Part shown: positions 8,520 to 18,275 of the stretch, one piece after another
Position numbering within the stretch: the stretch's first letter is position 1
Layout: the number at the start of each line of letters is the position of its first letter
The notes under the pieces: generated by a model
Told to the model about the DNA's origin: nothing
Database searches by the model: none
Seen by the model: the letters and a program-made list of their open reading frames with translations, nothing else
Source of the DNA: Gammaproteobacteria bacterium
GTDB lineage: Bacteria; Pseudomonadota; Gammaproteobacteria; Pseudomonadales; Azotimanducaceae
NCBI GenBank assembly: GCA_002728675.1
Contig: PBVL01000048.1
Coordinates: forward strand, 9,137 to 50,097
Reading direction: 5' to 3'
DNA: 40,961 bases
Translations under genes and position numbers: made by a program

Positions 8520-9701
8520 ATGAGCGCACCGTTCCAGCCCGCTTCCATCTACGCCAATCACGCCGATCCCTCAGTGAGGGTGATGATCGCGCCAACCAAG
8601 TACATTCAGGGACCAGGCGTACTCAACTCCGTCGGCTCCCTCGTGCAACAACTCGGCTTCAGGAAGGCCGGCCTGCTCGCGTCCCGGCGCGGGCACACCG
8701 CTGAGGCGGCCACCGCCAAAGCCGCAATCGAGGCGGCAGGTGTGGCGGCCGCTCCAACGGTCTTTGGCGGCGAAAGTTCGCTCCCCGAAATCGAGGCGCG
8801 CGTCGCGGACCTGCGCGAGCAGCAGGTCGACGTACTCCTCGCAATTGGCGGTGGGAAACCCGTCGACGCGGGCAAGTGTATTGCCGAGCGTCTCGGCGTA
8901 CCCGTGATCATCGTGCCGACGCTTGCCTCGAACGACGCGCCCTGCTCCGCGCTTTCGGTGATCTATACCGAGGACGGCGTAATGGCTGGTGCCGAGTTCT
9001 TCCCCACGAATCCGATCGCGGTGATCGTCGATACCGAAGTGATCGCCCGCGCCCCCGAACGTTACCTCGTTGCGGGTATTGGCGACGCGATGGCCACGTA
9101 CTACGAGGCGAAAGTCTGCGCGAAAAACGCCGACGCGCGCAACGTACTCGGAACGCGGCCAACCCTGACCGCCACGATGATCGGGCAACTGTGTGCGGAC
9201 ACGCTCTACGAACATGGCGAGGCCGCCTGCGCGAGCGTGCGCGACGGCAAGGTCAGTGAAGCACTCGAACACATTGTCGAGGCGAACACGCTGTTGAGCG
9301 GGATCGGCTTCGAGAGCGGCGGCCTTGCGGGCGCCCACGGTTACGCGCAGGGCTACACCGTCCTGCCGGAAGTCGAAGAGAACTACCTGCACGGGGAGAT
9401 GGTGGGGATGGGCGTGCTCGCGCAACTGATGATGGAGGGTAACCCCGACGAAGCCCGGCGCGCGGGTGAGTTCTTCGCGCGCGTAGGCCTGCCCATCCAC
9501 CTCGGGCAGATGGGGCTCTCTGCCTCTCAGACCGAGAAGATCGACGCCGTGGTCCAGGGCGCCATGTCGTTCACCCCGTTTTCGAACCTGCCGTTCGAGG
9601 TCGACGCGGACAAAGTCAAACAGGGGATGTTGAGCGCCAGCGAGATGGGCGAGGCAATCACGGCGGAGCAGGGTGAAGAAGCCTTCCTCAGGATTCGATA
9701 G
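8520..9701 (+). CDS. gldA: Glycerol dehydrogenase (iron-containing alcohol dehydrogenase superfamily)
   Basis: This 393-residue cytoplasmic enzyme should oxidise glycerol to dihydroxyacetone with NAD+. The NAD-binding motif IGGGKPVDAGK sits at residues 109-119, followed by VPTLASNDAPCSA. The metal ligands of the family are present: Asp189 in GIGDAMATYYEAK, His273 in GAHGYAQG and His291 in YLHGEMVGMG. I chose the ATG at 8520 because GAGGA lies 7 bases upstream and the candidate promoter fits it. An in-frame ATG at 8481 would add 13 residues and lacks a good ribosome site. The next gene, an MFS transporter, follows after 60 bases on the same strand and may be co-transcribed. Related 1,2-diol substrates cannot be excluded. 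Confidence 0.9.
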   Translation: MSAPFQPASIYANHADPSVRVMIAPTKYIQGPGVLNSVGSLVQQLGFRKAGLLASRRGHTAEAATAKAAIEAAGVAAAPTVFGGESSLPEIEARVADLREQQVDVLLAIGGGKPVDAGKCIAERLGVPVIIVPTLASNDAPCSALSVIYTEDGVMAGAEFFPTNPIAVIVDTEVIARAPERYLVAGIGDAMATYYEAKVCAKNADARNVLGTRPTLTATMIGQLCADTLYEHGEAACASVRDGKVSEALEHIVEANTLLSGIGFESGGLAGAHGYAQGYTVLPEVEENYLHGEMVGMGVLAQLMMEGNPDEARRAGEFFARVGLPIHLGQMGLSASQTEKIDAVVQGAMSFTPFSNLPFEVDADKVKQGMLSASEMGEAITAEQGEEAFLRIR

Positions 9702-9761
9702 CCAACCCGACCAGCCGCCGCCCACCATCATGATTGGCCCGGTGACCGGGAGGATGACCCT

Positions 9762-11033
9762 GTGGGCGTTGTAACCGAGGGCGCGCAGGACGCGGGGACG
9801 CCCCGCGGGTTCTTTACACTCGGATGGAAGATCGTCGCATTCACCGCGACGGCGCAATTCTTCAGCGTCGGGATCGGCTACTACACGTTTGGCGTCTACC
9901 TGAAGCCGCTGACGGAAGCACTGGGCGTGACGCGCTTCGAGGTCTCGCTCACCGTCTCGATGCAGATGGTGCTGATGGCGGTCTTCAGTCCGTTTGCCGT
10001 CAAACTGCTGTCCGAACACTCCATGCGCGTCATGATGCTGATCGGCGTCGCGTCGATCTCGCTGGGGCTCGTCATCTCGGCGAGCGCGACCAGCATCTGG
10101 CATCTCTATCTGGGGTTCAGTGTCGCGGTGGGGATCGGCGTCGGGCTGACCAGCAACCTCGCGTGCAATCTCATCATCTCGAACTGGTTCGCGCGCCGGC
10201 GGGGCACCGCGCTCGGGATTTCACAAGCGGGCATCACGTTCTCCGGCGTGGTCCTGGTGCCGCTCGCAACCTGGCTCGTTACGTCGTTCGGATGGCAGGT
10301 GTCGTTCCTGTTTTTCGCCGTCATTACCCCGATCCTGCTCGGCCCGCTCATCTGGCGCTTCGCCATCCGCGCACCCGAAGACGTGGGACTGAACCCGGAC
10401 GGCGACCCCGAACCGCAACCTGTCCCTGCATCCTCCGAGGACACCATCGTGTGGACCTTCGCCAGGGCCGCGCGGTCCCGGGACGTCTGGTTGATCAGCC
10501 TGATCGCCGGCCCCTGTTACATGGCCATCGCGGCAATCGTGATCGCGCTGCCGTCACACGGCACGGACCTGGGACTCTCGCCCATGCACGCTTCCTGGAC
10601 GGTGCTGGTCACGACGCTCTTCGGCGCCATCGCCAAGCCGCTCGCCGGGACGGCGGCGGATCATCTGCCGAAGCGCGGAGTCGTCGCGGCGGCCATTGCG
10701 CTGCAGGTTGCGGCCACATTGCTCCTGCTCGTCGCCGACAGCCTGTTGTTGCTCTGCGCGGCAGGCGCCCTGTTTGGGCTCGGCTATGGCGGCATTGCCC
10801 CGCTCTGGTCGCTGCTGCTGGCAGACCGCTTCGGCGTGGTTGCGTTCCCGAAGGTCATGGGCGCATCCATGCCGATGACCATGCCCTTCAACCTCGTCGG
10901 CTTGCCGCTCACGACGTTCGTCTTCGGCTTCACAGGCAGCTATCTGCCCGCGTTCGCTTCCCTGCTCCTCGGCTACGCGGTGTCGGCGGTGTGCCTCTGG
11001 ATGCTCCGGCTGCCGGCCCGGCCAGTCACCTGA
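9762..11033 (+). CDS. MFS transporter, monocarboxylate-type
   Basis: This 423-residue inner-membrane protein has about twelve hydrophobic segments and a central cytoplasmic loop rich in Pro, Glu and Asp near residue 215. The segment between helices 4 and 5, NWFARRRGTALGISQAGITF, is typical of the monocarboxylate/oxalate-formate branch of the major facilitator superfamily. The start is a GTG with GGAGG 7 bases upstream. It lies 60 bases after the glycerol dehydrogenase on the same strand, so transport of a three-carbon or other organic acid linked to that enzyme is possible but is inference. A short CCCGG/CCGGG hairpin abuts the ribosome-binding site. The 3' end converges on the carboxyltransferase gene across a stem-loop. 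Confidence 0.85.
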   Translation: MGVVTEGAQDAGTPRGFFTLGWKIVAFTATAQFFSVGIGYYTFGVYLKPLTEALGVTRFEVSLTVSMQMVLMAVFSPFAVKLLSEHSMRVMMLIGVASISLGLVISASATSIWHLYLGFSVAVGIGVGLTSNLACNLIISNWFARRRGTALGISQAGITFSGVVLVPLATWLVTSFGWQVSFLFFAVITPILLGPLIWRFAIRAPEDVGLNPDGDPEPQPVPASSEDTIVWTFARAARSRDVWLISLIAGPCYMAIAAIVIALPSHGTDLGLSPMHASWTVLVTTLFGAIAKPLAGTAADHLPKRGVVAAAIALQVAATLLLLVADSLLLLCAAGALFGLGYGGIAPLWSLLLADRFGVVAFPKVMGASMPMTMPFNLVGLPLTTFVFGFTGSYLPAFASLLLGYAVSAVCLWMLRLPARPVT

Positions 11034-11039
11034 CCGGGC
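11016..11039. terminator. Stem-loop between convergent MFS and carboxyltransferase genes
   Basis: Bases 11016-11025 pair with 11030-11039 with one C-A mismatch around the four-base loop TCAC. The stem covers the MFS stop codon and ends 14 bases from the convergent gene's stop. No T-run follows, so intrinsic termination is only a possibility; a shared transcript-end stabiliser fits equally well. Confidence 0.35.
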
Positions 11040-11052
11040 ACCGCGGCGGCGA

Positions 11053-12603
11053 TCAGGGCTCGTAAACCGGCACCATCGTCGGTCCAAGCTGGGACTCGAT
11101 CACCCGTTGCGCGGCCTCGACGAAATCCACCAGCTTCTGGCGCGTATCGCGCGGGTCGATGATGTCCTCGATGCTGAACGCTTCCGCCGTGCGGAACGGC
11201 GAAGCGAGCCGCTGCAGCCTCGCCTCGATCTCCGCGAGCTTCGCGGCGGGGGCGGGCGCGTTGTCGATCTCGCGCCGGTAGGCCGCGTACGTGCCGCCCT
11301 GGATGTGCATCGAGCCCCAGTTCCCGGAGGGCCATGCGTAACGGCGGTACATGCCGCTCGGCCGCAGATTGAGCTGGCCTGCAACGCCATACAGTTGGCG
11401 AATGACCACCGTGAGCCACGGCATCTGGGATCTGCCCGTCACGTGCACAAGCCGTGCCCCGGCGCGGAGGATGCCCTGCTTCTGCGCTTCGGGGCCCACC
11501 ATGAAGCCGGGCTCGTCCGCGAGATAGATCATCGGCAGGTGGAACGTGTCGCACAGTTTCAGGAAGCGCACCACCTTCTGGCCGGCGGCCGTGTCCATCG
11601 AGCCGCCCTGGTTCCGCGGGTTGTTGATCATCACGCCGACCGGATACCCGTTGACGCGAGCAAGTCCGATGATCCGGGCGCGCCCGTACAAGGCGCCAAT
11701 CTCGAAGAACGAGTCGCGATCGAGTACGTGGTCCAGTACGGCGCGCGGGTCATACACCTTGCGTTTGTCCCGCGGAATGACTGAAAGCAGTTCTTCGTCC
11801 CGCCGTTCCGGATCGTCCGTCGGCTCGACGCGCGGCGGCATCTCCCAGACGCTGCTCGGCAGGTAGGAGAGGAACTTGCGGATCATCGCGAGGGCTTCTT
11901 CCTCCGTGTCCGCGAGATTGTCGATCACGCCGCCCTTGCGCACCTGAGTGCGCTCGTCACCAAGCTCCTCTTTCGTGATGTCGATGCCGAGCGCGGCTTT
12001 CACGACCGGCGGACCGCCCGGAAACACCTGACTCGTGCCTTTGACCATGACGCTGAAGTGGGAGATACAGGCCTCGACCGCGGGAATGCCCGCGACCGAA
12101 CCCATCACTGCGGCCACGACCGGCACCATGCCGAGCAGCTTGCCCGCCTGCACGCCAAGCACGTTGCTGATGGCGTAGGTTCGGCCAATTTCTTCGAAGT
12201 GCCGCACACTGCCGCCGCTCGCATCGAGCAGGCGCACGTATGGCAGTCGCCACTGTTCCGCCATCTCCTCGAGGTACGTCGCTTTCGGACCATACCCGCC
12301 GCTGCCGCCACGAATCGTGAAGTCGCCCCCGTTGACCAGCACGCGCCGACCGTTGAGTCTGCAGGCGCCCACGACGAACGCCTGTGGCGTGAAGCTCTCC
12401 AGTTGCTGGTCCGCGTCGTACGTCGCCGTTCCGGTCAGCGCACCAATCTCTTCGAACGAGCCCGGGTCGACGAGCAGAGCAATCCGCTCACGGACGGGGA
12501 GCTTGCCCCGGGCACGATGTTTGGCGACGTTCTCCTCGCCCCCCATCTGCTCAGCGAGTTTCCTGCGGTGCGCGAGTTCTTCTATCTCGGGCTGCCAGAC
12601 CAT
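11053..12603 (-). CDS. Acyl-CoA carboxylase carboxyltransferase (beta) subunit, divergent type
   Basis: This 516-residue cytoplasmic protein of the carboxyltransferase family resembles propionyl-/methylcrotonyl-CoA carboxylase beta subunits. It has the N-terminal MGGEENVAKHRARGKLPVRE block and two crotonase-like halves. The second half carries INNPRNQGGSMDTAAGQKVV and LADEPGFMVGPEAQKQG. It would transfer a carboxyl group from biotin to an acyl-CoA. Some conserved sites differ: where PccB-type proteins read roughly H-x-x-x-S-G-V-A-D, this one reads QVRKGGVIDNLAD, and the first oxyanion region reads MGSVAGIPAVEA. No biotin carboxylase or biotin-carrier gene lies in the window, so its partner must be encoded elsewhere or its activity differs. 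AGGGA lies about 7 bases before the ATG. Confidence 0.82.
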   Translation of the reverse strand: MVWQPEIEELAHRRKLAEQMGGEENVAKHRARGKLPVRERIALLVDPGSFEEIGALTGTATYDADQQLESFTPQAFVVGACRLNGRRVLVNGGDFTIRGGSGGYGPKATYLEEMAEQWRLPYVRLLDASGGSVRHFEEIGRTYAISNVLGVQAGKLLGMVPVVAAVMGSVAGIPAVEACISHFSVMVKGTSQVFPGGPPVVKAALGIDITKEELGDERTQVRKGGVIDNLADTEEEALAMIRKFLSYLPSSVWEMPPRVEPTDDPERRDEELLSVIPRDKRKVYDPRAVLDHVLDRDSFFEIGALYGRARIIGLARVNGYPVGVMINNPRNQGGSMDTAAGQKVVRFLKLCDTFHLPMIYLADEPGFMVGPEAQKQGILRAGARLVHVTGRSQMPWLTVVIRQLYGVAGQLNLRPSGMYRRYAWPSGNWGSMHIQGGTYAAYRREIDNAPAPAAKLAEIEARLQRLASPFRTAEAFSIEDIIDPRDTRQKLVDFVEAAQRVIESQLGPTMVPVYEP

Positions 12604-12776
12604 GCGTGTTCCCTGATTGTGCTGTTTTCCGAAGACTACGCATGCTGTCCGAAGCGGGTCAACGCGGCCACGGGACGAGGTTCGGCAGTTCCGCGATTCC
12701 GTGATACGGTCGGGCCGACATCATGACGGGTCCGGGCGCAGACCGGCACCCACACGCGGTAAGAGAAGGATTGCCC

Positions 12777-14501
12777 ATGCACGATCTGATCATCCACGGC
12801 GGAACCGTCATCGACGGCACCGGCGCAGCACCGTTCAAGGCAGACGTCGCAGTCGACGACGGCAAGATCACAGCCGTCGGGAACATCACCGGCGAGGCGC
12901 GTCGAAGGATTTCCGCCGAGGGCATGATCGTCACGCCCGGGTTTGTCGACGTCCACACTCACTACGACGGCCAGGCGACCTGGGACCCGGAACTGACGCC
13001 CTCTTCCTGGCACGGCGTCACGACGACGGTATTCGGTAACTGCGGCGTCGGCTTCGCACCCGCGCACTCCGATCAGCACGAGTGGCTCATCCAGTTGATG
13101 GAAGGTGTGGAGGACATTCCTGGCGCCGCGCTCGCTGAGGGAATCGACTGGCAGTGGGAAACATTCCCGGAATACCTCGACGCGCTGGAACGGATTCCGC
13201 GTGTCATGGATGTCGCGACCCAGGTCCCCCACGGCGCGGTTCGTGCGTATGTGATGGGTGAGCGCGGTGCTCGCAACGAGCCGGCGACCGCGCACGACAT
13301 GGCCGCGATGGCGGACATCGTGCGGGAAGCCATCGGGGCGGGCGCGCTCGGGTTTACGACCTCCCGAACGAAACTACACCGGGCCGTGGACGGCGAACCG
13401 GTCCCCGGTACGTTTGCAGGCGCAGAGGAAATCCTCGCGCTGGGCAAGGCCGTTGCTGACGCCGGCGGCGGGGTCGTCGAAGTCGCTTCCGACATTGGCC
13501 TCGGCGGCCTCGAAGGCAACTTCGGCGCGGACATCGACTGGATGCGCGAACTCGCCGAAGAACATGCGCTGACCGTGACCTATGCCCTCACGCAGGCTGA
13601 CCGCGTGCCCGACGAATGGCGCCAACTGCTCGCACTCTCATCCGCGCCCGCAAACCAAGGCAGGGTCATGGCACAGACTGCCGGCCGGCCGGCCGGACTG
13701 CTGTTGGGACTCGAGACGTCGCTGCATCCGTTCATGAAACACCCGACCTATATGCGGATTGCACACTTGCCTTTGGCGGAGCGGGTCACCGAGATGGCCA
13801 AGCCCGCGATTCGCGACGCAATTCTCGCCGAAGCGTCGACCTTCACCGGTCGCTTCAATCACGACATCGCATACGGGTTCCACAAGATGTACCCGTTGGG
13901 AGAGCAGCCCGACTACGAGCCGGCGGCAGAAGACTGCGTTGCAGAACGCGCCGCGCGGGCGGGCGTCACCCCGGCCGCGTTCGCCTACGACACGCTCGTT
14001 GCAAACGGCGGCAAAGGTTTCCTGTTCTTCCCGCTGACCGACTTCTCCGAACGCACACTCGACCCGACGCTCGAGCGACTGCGGCACGACGGCACGATGC
14101 TGTCGCTGTCGGACGGTGGCGCGCATTGCAGACTCATCTGCGATGCCTCGACCCCGACCTTCATGCTGACGCACTGGGTGCGGGACCGGAAGCGTGGCCC
14201 CCAGTTGCGCCTGGAGGAAGCCGTGCGCCTGCAGGCCCACGACACCGCGCGGGTGTACGGCCTGAATGACCGCGGCACGTTGGAGCCGGGTATGAAAGCA
14301 GACATCAACGTCATCGACTTCGACGAACTGAAACTCGACGCACCGGCCATGGCCTACGATCTGCCGGCCGGCGCCCCGCGACTGCTGCAGGGCTGCAGCG
14401 GCTACCGGGCGACCGTGGTCTCCGGCGAAGTGGTTCGTGAAGACGGCGCGTTCACCGGCGCACGTCCCGGGCGTCTGCTGCGGGGTCGCACGGCGGCCTG
14501 A
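12777..14501 (+). CDS. Amidohydrolase family 3 protein, N-acyl-D-amino-acid deacylase type
   Basis: This 574-residue metal-dependent hydrolase opens with DLIIHGGTVIDGTGAAPFKA. The metal-binding motif VDVHTHYDGQATWDPE follows near residue 62 and GNCGVGFAP near residue 95, both hallmarks of the D-aminoacylase group. The C-terminal beta-sandwich closes with RGTLEPGMKADINVIDFD. Members hydrolyse N-acyl-D-amino acids or related amides; the exact substrate is not predictable. The ATG at 12777 is preceded by AGAAGGA at a good distance. An in-frame ATG at 12723 adds an unrelated 18 residues and was rejected. It converges on the fused ABC exporter, whose stop lies 33 bases away. Confidence 0.88.
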   Translation: MHDLIIHGGTVIDGTGAAPFKADVAVDDGKITAVGNITGEARRRISAEGMIVTPGFVDVHTHYDGQATWDPELTPSSWHGVTTTVFGNCGVGFAPAHSDQHEWLIQLMEGVEDIPGAALAEGIDWQWETFPEYLDALERIPRVMDVATQVPHGAVRAYVMGERGARNEPATAHDMAAMADIVREAIGAGALGFTTSRTKLHRAVDGEPVPGTFAGAEEILALGKAVADAGGGVVEVASDIGLGGLEGNFGADIDWMRELAEEHALTVTYALTQADRVPDEWRQLLALSSAPANQGRVMAQTAGRPAGLLLGLETSLHPFMKHPTYMRIAHLPLAERVTEMAKPAIRDAILAEASTFTGRFNHDIAYGFHKMYPLGEQPDYEPAAEDCVAERAARAGVTPAAFAYDTLVANGGKGFLFFPLTDFSERTLDPTLERLRHDGTMLSLSDGGAHCRLICDASTPTFMLTHWVRDRKRGPQLRLEEAVRLQAHDTARVYGLNDRGTLEPGMKADINVIDFDELKLDAPAMAYDLPAGAPRLLQGCSGYRATVVSGEVVREDGAFTGARPGRLLRGRTAA

Positions 14502-14533
14502 ACGGCCAGCACCACAGCCGCCTGGCGGGGGGC

Positions 14534-17500
14534 TCAGCTTCCCGCCGCGACGGCGGTCGCCGAGATCTGACGCGCCACCAGGCGCGCGTATGCGCCACCC
14601 CGCGCGATGAGCTGATCGTGGTTGCCCTGCTCCACGACGCGCCCTTCATCGAGCACGACGATCAGATCGGCGTTGCGCACCGTCGACAGGCGATGCGCGA
14701 TCACGACCGTCGTGCGGTTCACCATCAACGTGTCGAGGGCACGCCGCACCGCCCGTTCGTTGATCGCATCGAGATGACTCGTTGCCTCGTCGAGAATCAG
14801 CAACGGCGCGTCTTTCAGAAACGCCCTGGCAATCGCGACGCGCTGGCGCTGCCCGCCCGACAGGCGGGCGCCCCGCTCGCCAACCGGGGTATCGAGGCCA
14901 AGCGGCAACGCGGCGACCACATCGGTCAGGGCGGCCTTCGCAACCGCATCGGTCACCGCATCCGCCGAGGCGCCGGGCCTCGCAATGGCGATGTTCTCGC
15001 GCAACGTCTGGTTGAAGAGATACGTGTCCTGGGCAACGAGCGCCACGCGGCGCCGCAGGTCGTCGAGGGTGTAGTCCCGCAGATCGTGCCCGGCAAACCG
15101 GATTGCGCCTTCGTCCGGATCCCAGAATCTGACGAGCAGATGCGCGAGCGTCGTCTTGCCCGCGCCCGAAGAACCGACGAGCGCCACCGTCGCCCCTGCA
15201 GGGATATTGAGCGTCACCTGATCCAGTGCGGGCTCTGAGCGTCCCTCGTAGGTGAAGCTGACTGCGTCGAAAGCAATCGCCGGAGCGCCGGCATCCGCGG
15301 AGGCGTCCGCCGCATCCACACCGGGTGCCTCCACACCGGGGCCGTCGACGACCGCAACCCGTTCGTTTTGGATCGCAAAGAGCCTTCGCGCGGCACCCAA
15401 GGTGTCAGCCAGCTGACGACCGATATGCGCGATCTCGGATACAGGCAGGAACGCCGCCATCGCCAGCAGCGCAAGCAGGGGCAGTAACCCCGCATCGAGG
15501 CTCCCCCCGGAGACCAGCAATGTCCCCGTCACGATGATGGCGAGCCCGCCCATCCCGGTCGCGATCTCGAGCAATGCCGACTGCGCGGTGAGATCACGAT
15601 AGAAGCGAACCCGCACCGCGCGGACGCGATCGATCAGCGCCTCGAACCGGGCCCTGCGGCGCGCGCCGTCCTGGAACGCCACAACCTCGGACAGGCCCTG
15701 GATCGAATCGAGCGAGAATGCGTTGAGTTCGCCCAACGCCTCACGTGAGCGGGACCCCAGCGCGTCCAGTCGGTGGCGCAGCAGGAACGGGCTGAGGACG
15801 ACCAGAGCAAGAAACGGAATCAACGCGACGGCCATCGCCCAGCCATACGCGAACAGCACGCCGAGGACCGTCCCCGGCACCAGTACGGCCACGAACGCAG
15901 GCGCCACCGTGTGTGCATAGAAGTACTCCACGGTCTCGACGTCCTGGGTCGCCATCGAAGCGAGATCACCCGTGCGCCGGTGCACGAGATAGGCGGGTGC
16001 CAGTTGCTCAAGGCGCTCGAACAACTGCACACGCATCGCCGCGAGCAAGCGGTACGCCATCGCATGCGCGAACCACGACTCCAGCCAGTGGAAGATACCT
16101 GCGAGTGGCGCGGCGCAGGCAAGGACAATCGCGAGGGTGACAAAACCGCCCCCCTCCTTCACCTGAAGCACGATCAGCGACGACAGCACCCCAACGCCGA
16201 TGAACGCGAGCACGCGCAACACACCCATGACGAAGGTTGCCGCCAACGGCAGACGCTCCTTGCCGATCATCCCGAGCAGCACCCGTGTCGCACCAATCCA
16301 GCCAAGCCCCTCGGCCCGCAGGATCGCGTCGGTCGGTTCGATCGTCGCGGCACTGGCCGCAACCTCCCGACGGTCGGTCTGGGCAAGCGTCTCGGCCAGT
16401 GGAGTCCCCGCACTCAGTTCGCTGGCCTGATCGCCCATCAACGAGCGGTAGACACCATCCCGCGCCATGAGCTCATCGTGCGTGCCTTCCTCGACCACAC
16501 CGCCCTCACCCAGGACAAGAATCCGGTCCGCACCAATGAGGCTCGACAGCCTGTGCGCAAAGATCAGCGTGGTCCTGCCAACCATCAGACGATCCAGTGA
16601 TGCCTGAATCGTCGCTTCGTTCTCTGCATCCACAGCCGAGAGAGCTTCATCGAGTACCAGGATTGGCGCATCGCGCAGCAAAGCGCGCGCGATCGCGATG
16701 CGCTGGCGCTGGCCGCCCGACAGCCGGATTCCACGCTCACCGACGACGGTGGCATATCCCTGGGGCAGCCGCTCGATGAACGCGTGCGCATTCGCCGCGC
16801 GGGCCGCCGCCTCGAGCTCATCGTGACTGGCGTTAGGTTTACCGAGGCGCAGGTTGTCTTCCACCGATCCGTGAAACAGGTACGTGTCCTGATTGACCAC
16901 GGCAAAAAGCGCGCGCACCGACCCGGCATCGAGTGTTCTGAGGTCCGCGCCGCCCACCTCGACGCTGCCGGAATCCGGGTCGAAAAAGCGCAACATCAGG
17001 CGGACAAGGGTCGACTTGCCCGCGCCGCTCTCGCCGACGATGCCAACCCGCTCACCGGCAGCGACGTGGAAGTCGAGCGATCGGTGAACCTCGGTGTCGC
17101 TGCCCGGGTAGCGGAAGGACACGTCCCGGAAGGCAATGTCCGGCGCGAGATCCGCCGCGGACCGCGTCCCCTGGTCAGTCACGAGAGGGCTCGCCTCCAG
17201 CAAGCGAAAGATCGCCTGCGCGGCGGCACGTCCGAGCATCCCTGTATGCAACTGGGCGCGGAGGTCCCGGAGCGGACGAAACAGCTCAACCCCCATCATC
17301 AGCACGATGAGCAGCGTTGTGAGCGCCATGCTGCCATCCTCGACCCGGACCGCGCCCAGCGTCAGGGCGGCCGCCGCACCCACCGTGATGCCGGTGTCGG
17401 TAATGCCGCGCCCAAGCGTATTGATCGCGTTGACACGCTGAGTACTGGTGGTGAGTTCCTCAGCCTTTGCCGCGAGCTGGCCGGCACGTTGACGCGCCTG

Positions 17501-18136
17501 ACCAAAAGCCTTCAGGGTGGCAAGGCCCTGCACGGCGTCGAGAAACTCGGCGCTGAATGCGCGAAACGCCTGCGACCGCGCCCGGCTCGCGGCGTGATCG
17601 AGGCTCTGGAACACCATGGGCGCAAACAGTGTCACGAGCGTTGCACTGACCAGGACGAGCGCCACAGGCACGTCGAGAAACACCATGAACCCAAACACGG
17701 CGACCGGTGTCAGGCACGCGATGATGATCTGCGGCAGGAACTGACCAAAGTAGGTTTCGAGCTGCTCGACGCTGTCCACGACGGACACCATCAACTCCGA
17801 ACTGCGCTCCTGCGCGAAGTAGGCGGGCCCCAGCGCCAGGGCTTGGTCATAGATGGCGCACCGCAGGCGGCGCTGCACCCGGGCCGCGGTTTCGTGCGCC
17901 ACCATGGTCCGCAGGTATTCGGCACCGCCCCGCAGCAACATGACTCCGGCGATGGCCGCGATGGGCAGGCCGAGCTCGGCAAAGCCCGCACCCCCGAACA
18001 CCCGGCCAATGAGCCAGCCGAGCAGTGCCAGCCGCGCAACACCCAACGCGCTTGCAGCCAGACCAATTGCGACCGACATCGCAAGTCGATGGCGTACACC
18101 GGCGGTGAATGACCAGAGTCGGGAGTCGAAATACAT
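14534..18136 (-). CDS. Fused two-module ABC exporter, CydDC-like (TMD-NBD-TMD-NBD)
   Basis: This 1200-residue inner-membrane protein contains two complete exporter half-transporters in one chain. Module 1 (residues 1-590) has membrane helices, YFGQFLPQIIIACLTPVAVF and FLDAVQGLATLKAFGQ, a pattern typical of CydD. Its Walker A is near 368-375, LSGGQ at 472-476 and Walker B near 492-497. Module 2 (from about 620) has a CydC-like membrane domain with YLVHRRTGDLASMATQDVE. Its Walker A is at 988-995, LSGGQ at 1092-1096 and the second Walker B reads LLILDEATSHLD. Both ATP sites look intact. CydDC exports glutathione and cysteine and supports cytochrome bd assembly, but no cydAB genes are nearby, so the substrate is open. 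The upstream ribosome site is weak. Confidence 0.85.
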   Translation of the reverse strand: MYFDSRLWSFTAGVRHRLAMSVAIGLAASALGVARLALLGWLIGRVFGGAGFAELGLPIAAIAGVMLLRGGAEYLRTMVAHETAARVQRRLRCAIYDQALALGPAYFAQERSSELMVSVVDSVEQLETYFGQFLPQIIIACLTPVAVFGFMVFLDVPVALVLVSATLVTLFAPMVFQSLDHAASRARSQAFRAFSAEFLDAVQGLATLKAFGQARQRAGQLAAKAEELTTSTQRVNAINTLGRGITDTGITVGAAAALTLGAVRVEDGSMALTTLLIVLMMGVELFRPLRDLRAQLHTGMLGRAAAQAIFRLLEASPLVTDQGTRSAADLAPDIAFRDVSFRYPGSDTEVHRSLDFHVAAGERVGIVGESGAGKSTLVRLMLRFFDPDSGSVEVGGADLRTLDAGSVRALFAVVNQDTYLFHGSVEDNLRLGKPNASHDELEAAARAANAHAFIERLPQGYATVVGERGIRLSGGQRQRIAIARALLRDAPILVLDEALSAVDAENEATIQASLDRLMVGRTTLIFAHRLSSLIGADRILVLGEGGVVEEGTHDELMARDGVYRSLMGDQASELSAGTPLAETLAQTDRREVAASAATIEPTDAILRAEGLGWIGATRVLLGMIGKERLPLAATFVMGVLRVLAFIGVGVLSSLIVLQVKEGGGFVTLAIVLACAAPLAGIFHWLESWFAHAMAYRLLAAMRVQLFERLEQLAPAYLVHRRTGDLASMATQDVETVEYFYAHTVAPAFVAVLVPGTVLGVLFAYGWAMAVALIPFLALVVLSPFLLRHRLDALGSRSREALGELNAFSLDSIQGLSEVVAFQDGARRRARFEALIDRVRAVRVRFYRDLTAQSALLEIATGMGGLAIIVTGTLLVSGGSLDAGLLPLLALLAMAAFLPVSEIAHIGRQLADTLGAARRLFAIQNERVAVVDGPGVEAPGVDAADASADAGAPAIAFDAVSFTYEGRSEPALDQVTLNIPAGATVALVGSSGAGKTTLAHLLVRFWDPDEGAIRFAGHDLRDYTLDDLRRRVALVAQDTYLFNQTLRENIAIARPGASADAVTDAVAKAALTDVVAALPLGLDTPVGERGARLSGGQRQRVAIARAFLKDAPLLILDEATSHLDAINERAVRRALDTLMVNRTTVVIAHRLSTVRNADLIVVLDEGRVVEQGNHDQLIARGGAYARLVARQISATAVAAGS

Positions 18137-18275
18137 GGGCCAACCGTTACACGGGCCAGCGACGCGAGCAAGATGCGGTCACGATCCATGACGCGCGAAG
18201 AAGGGGTTCGGTCACCGCGCCCGGCGGGACCCACTCCTGCGCTACCATCCGGGCGTTTCCAATGGAGCTTTCAGC

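Noticed and set aside
8571-10103. 510-codon open frame antisense to the dehydrogenase and MFS genes
   Set aside because: It crosses two genuine genes and its translation has no recognisable fold; a GC-shadow frame.
16784-18112. 442-codon open frame antisense to the fused ABC exporter
   Set aside because: The exporter shows complete Walker and signature motifs on the other strand; this one shows none.
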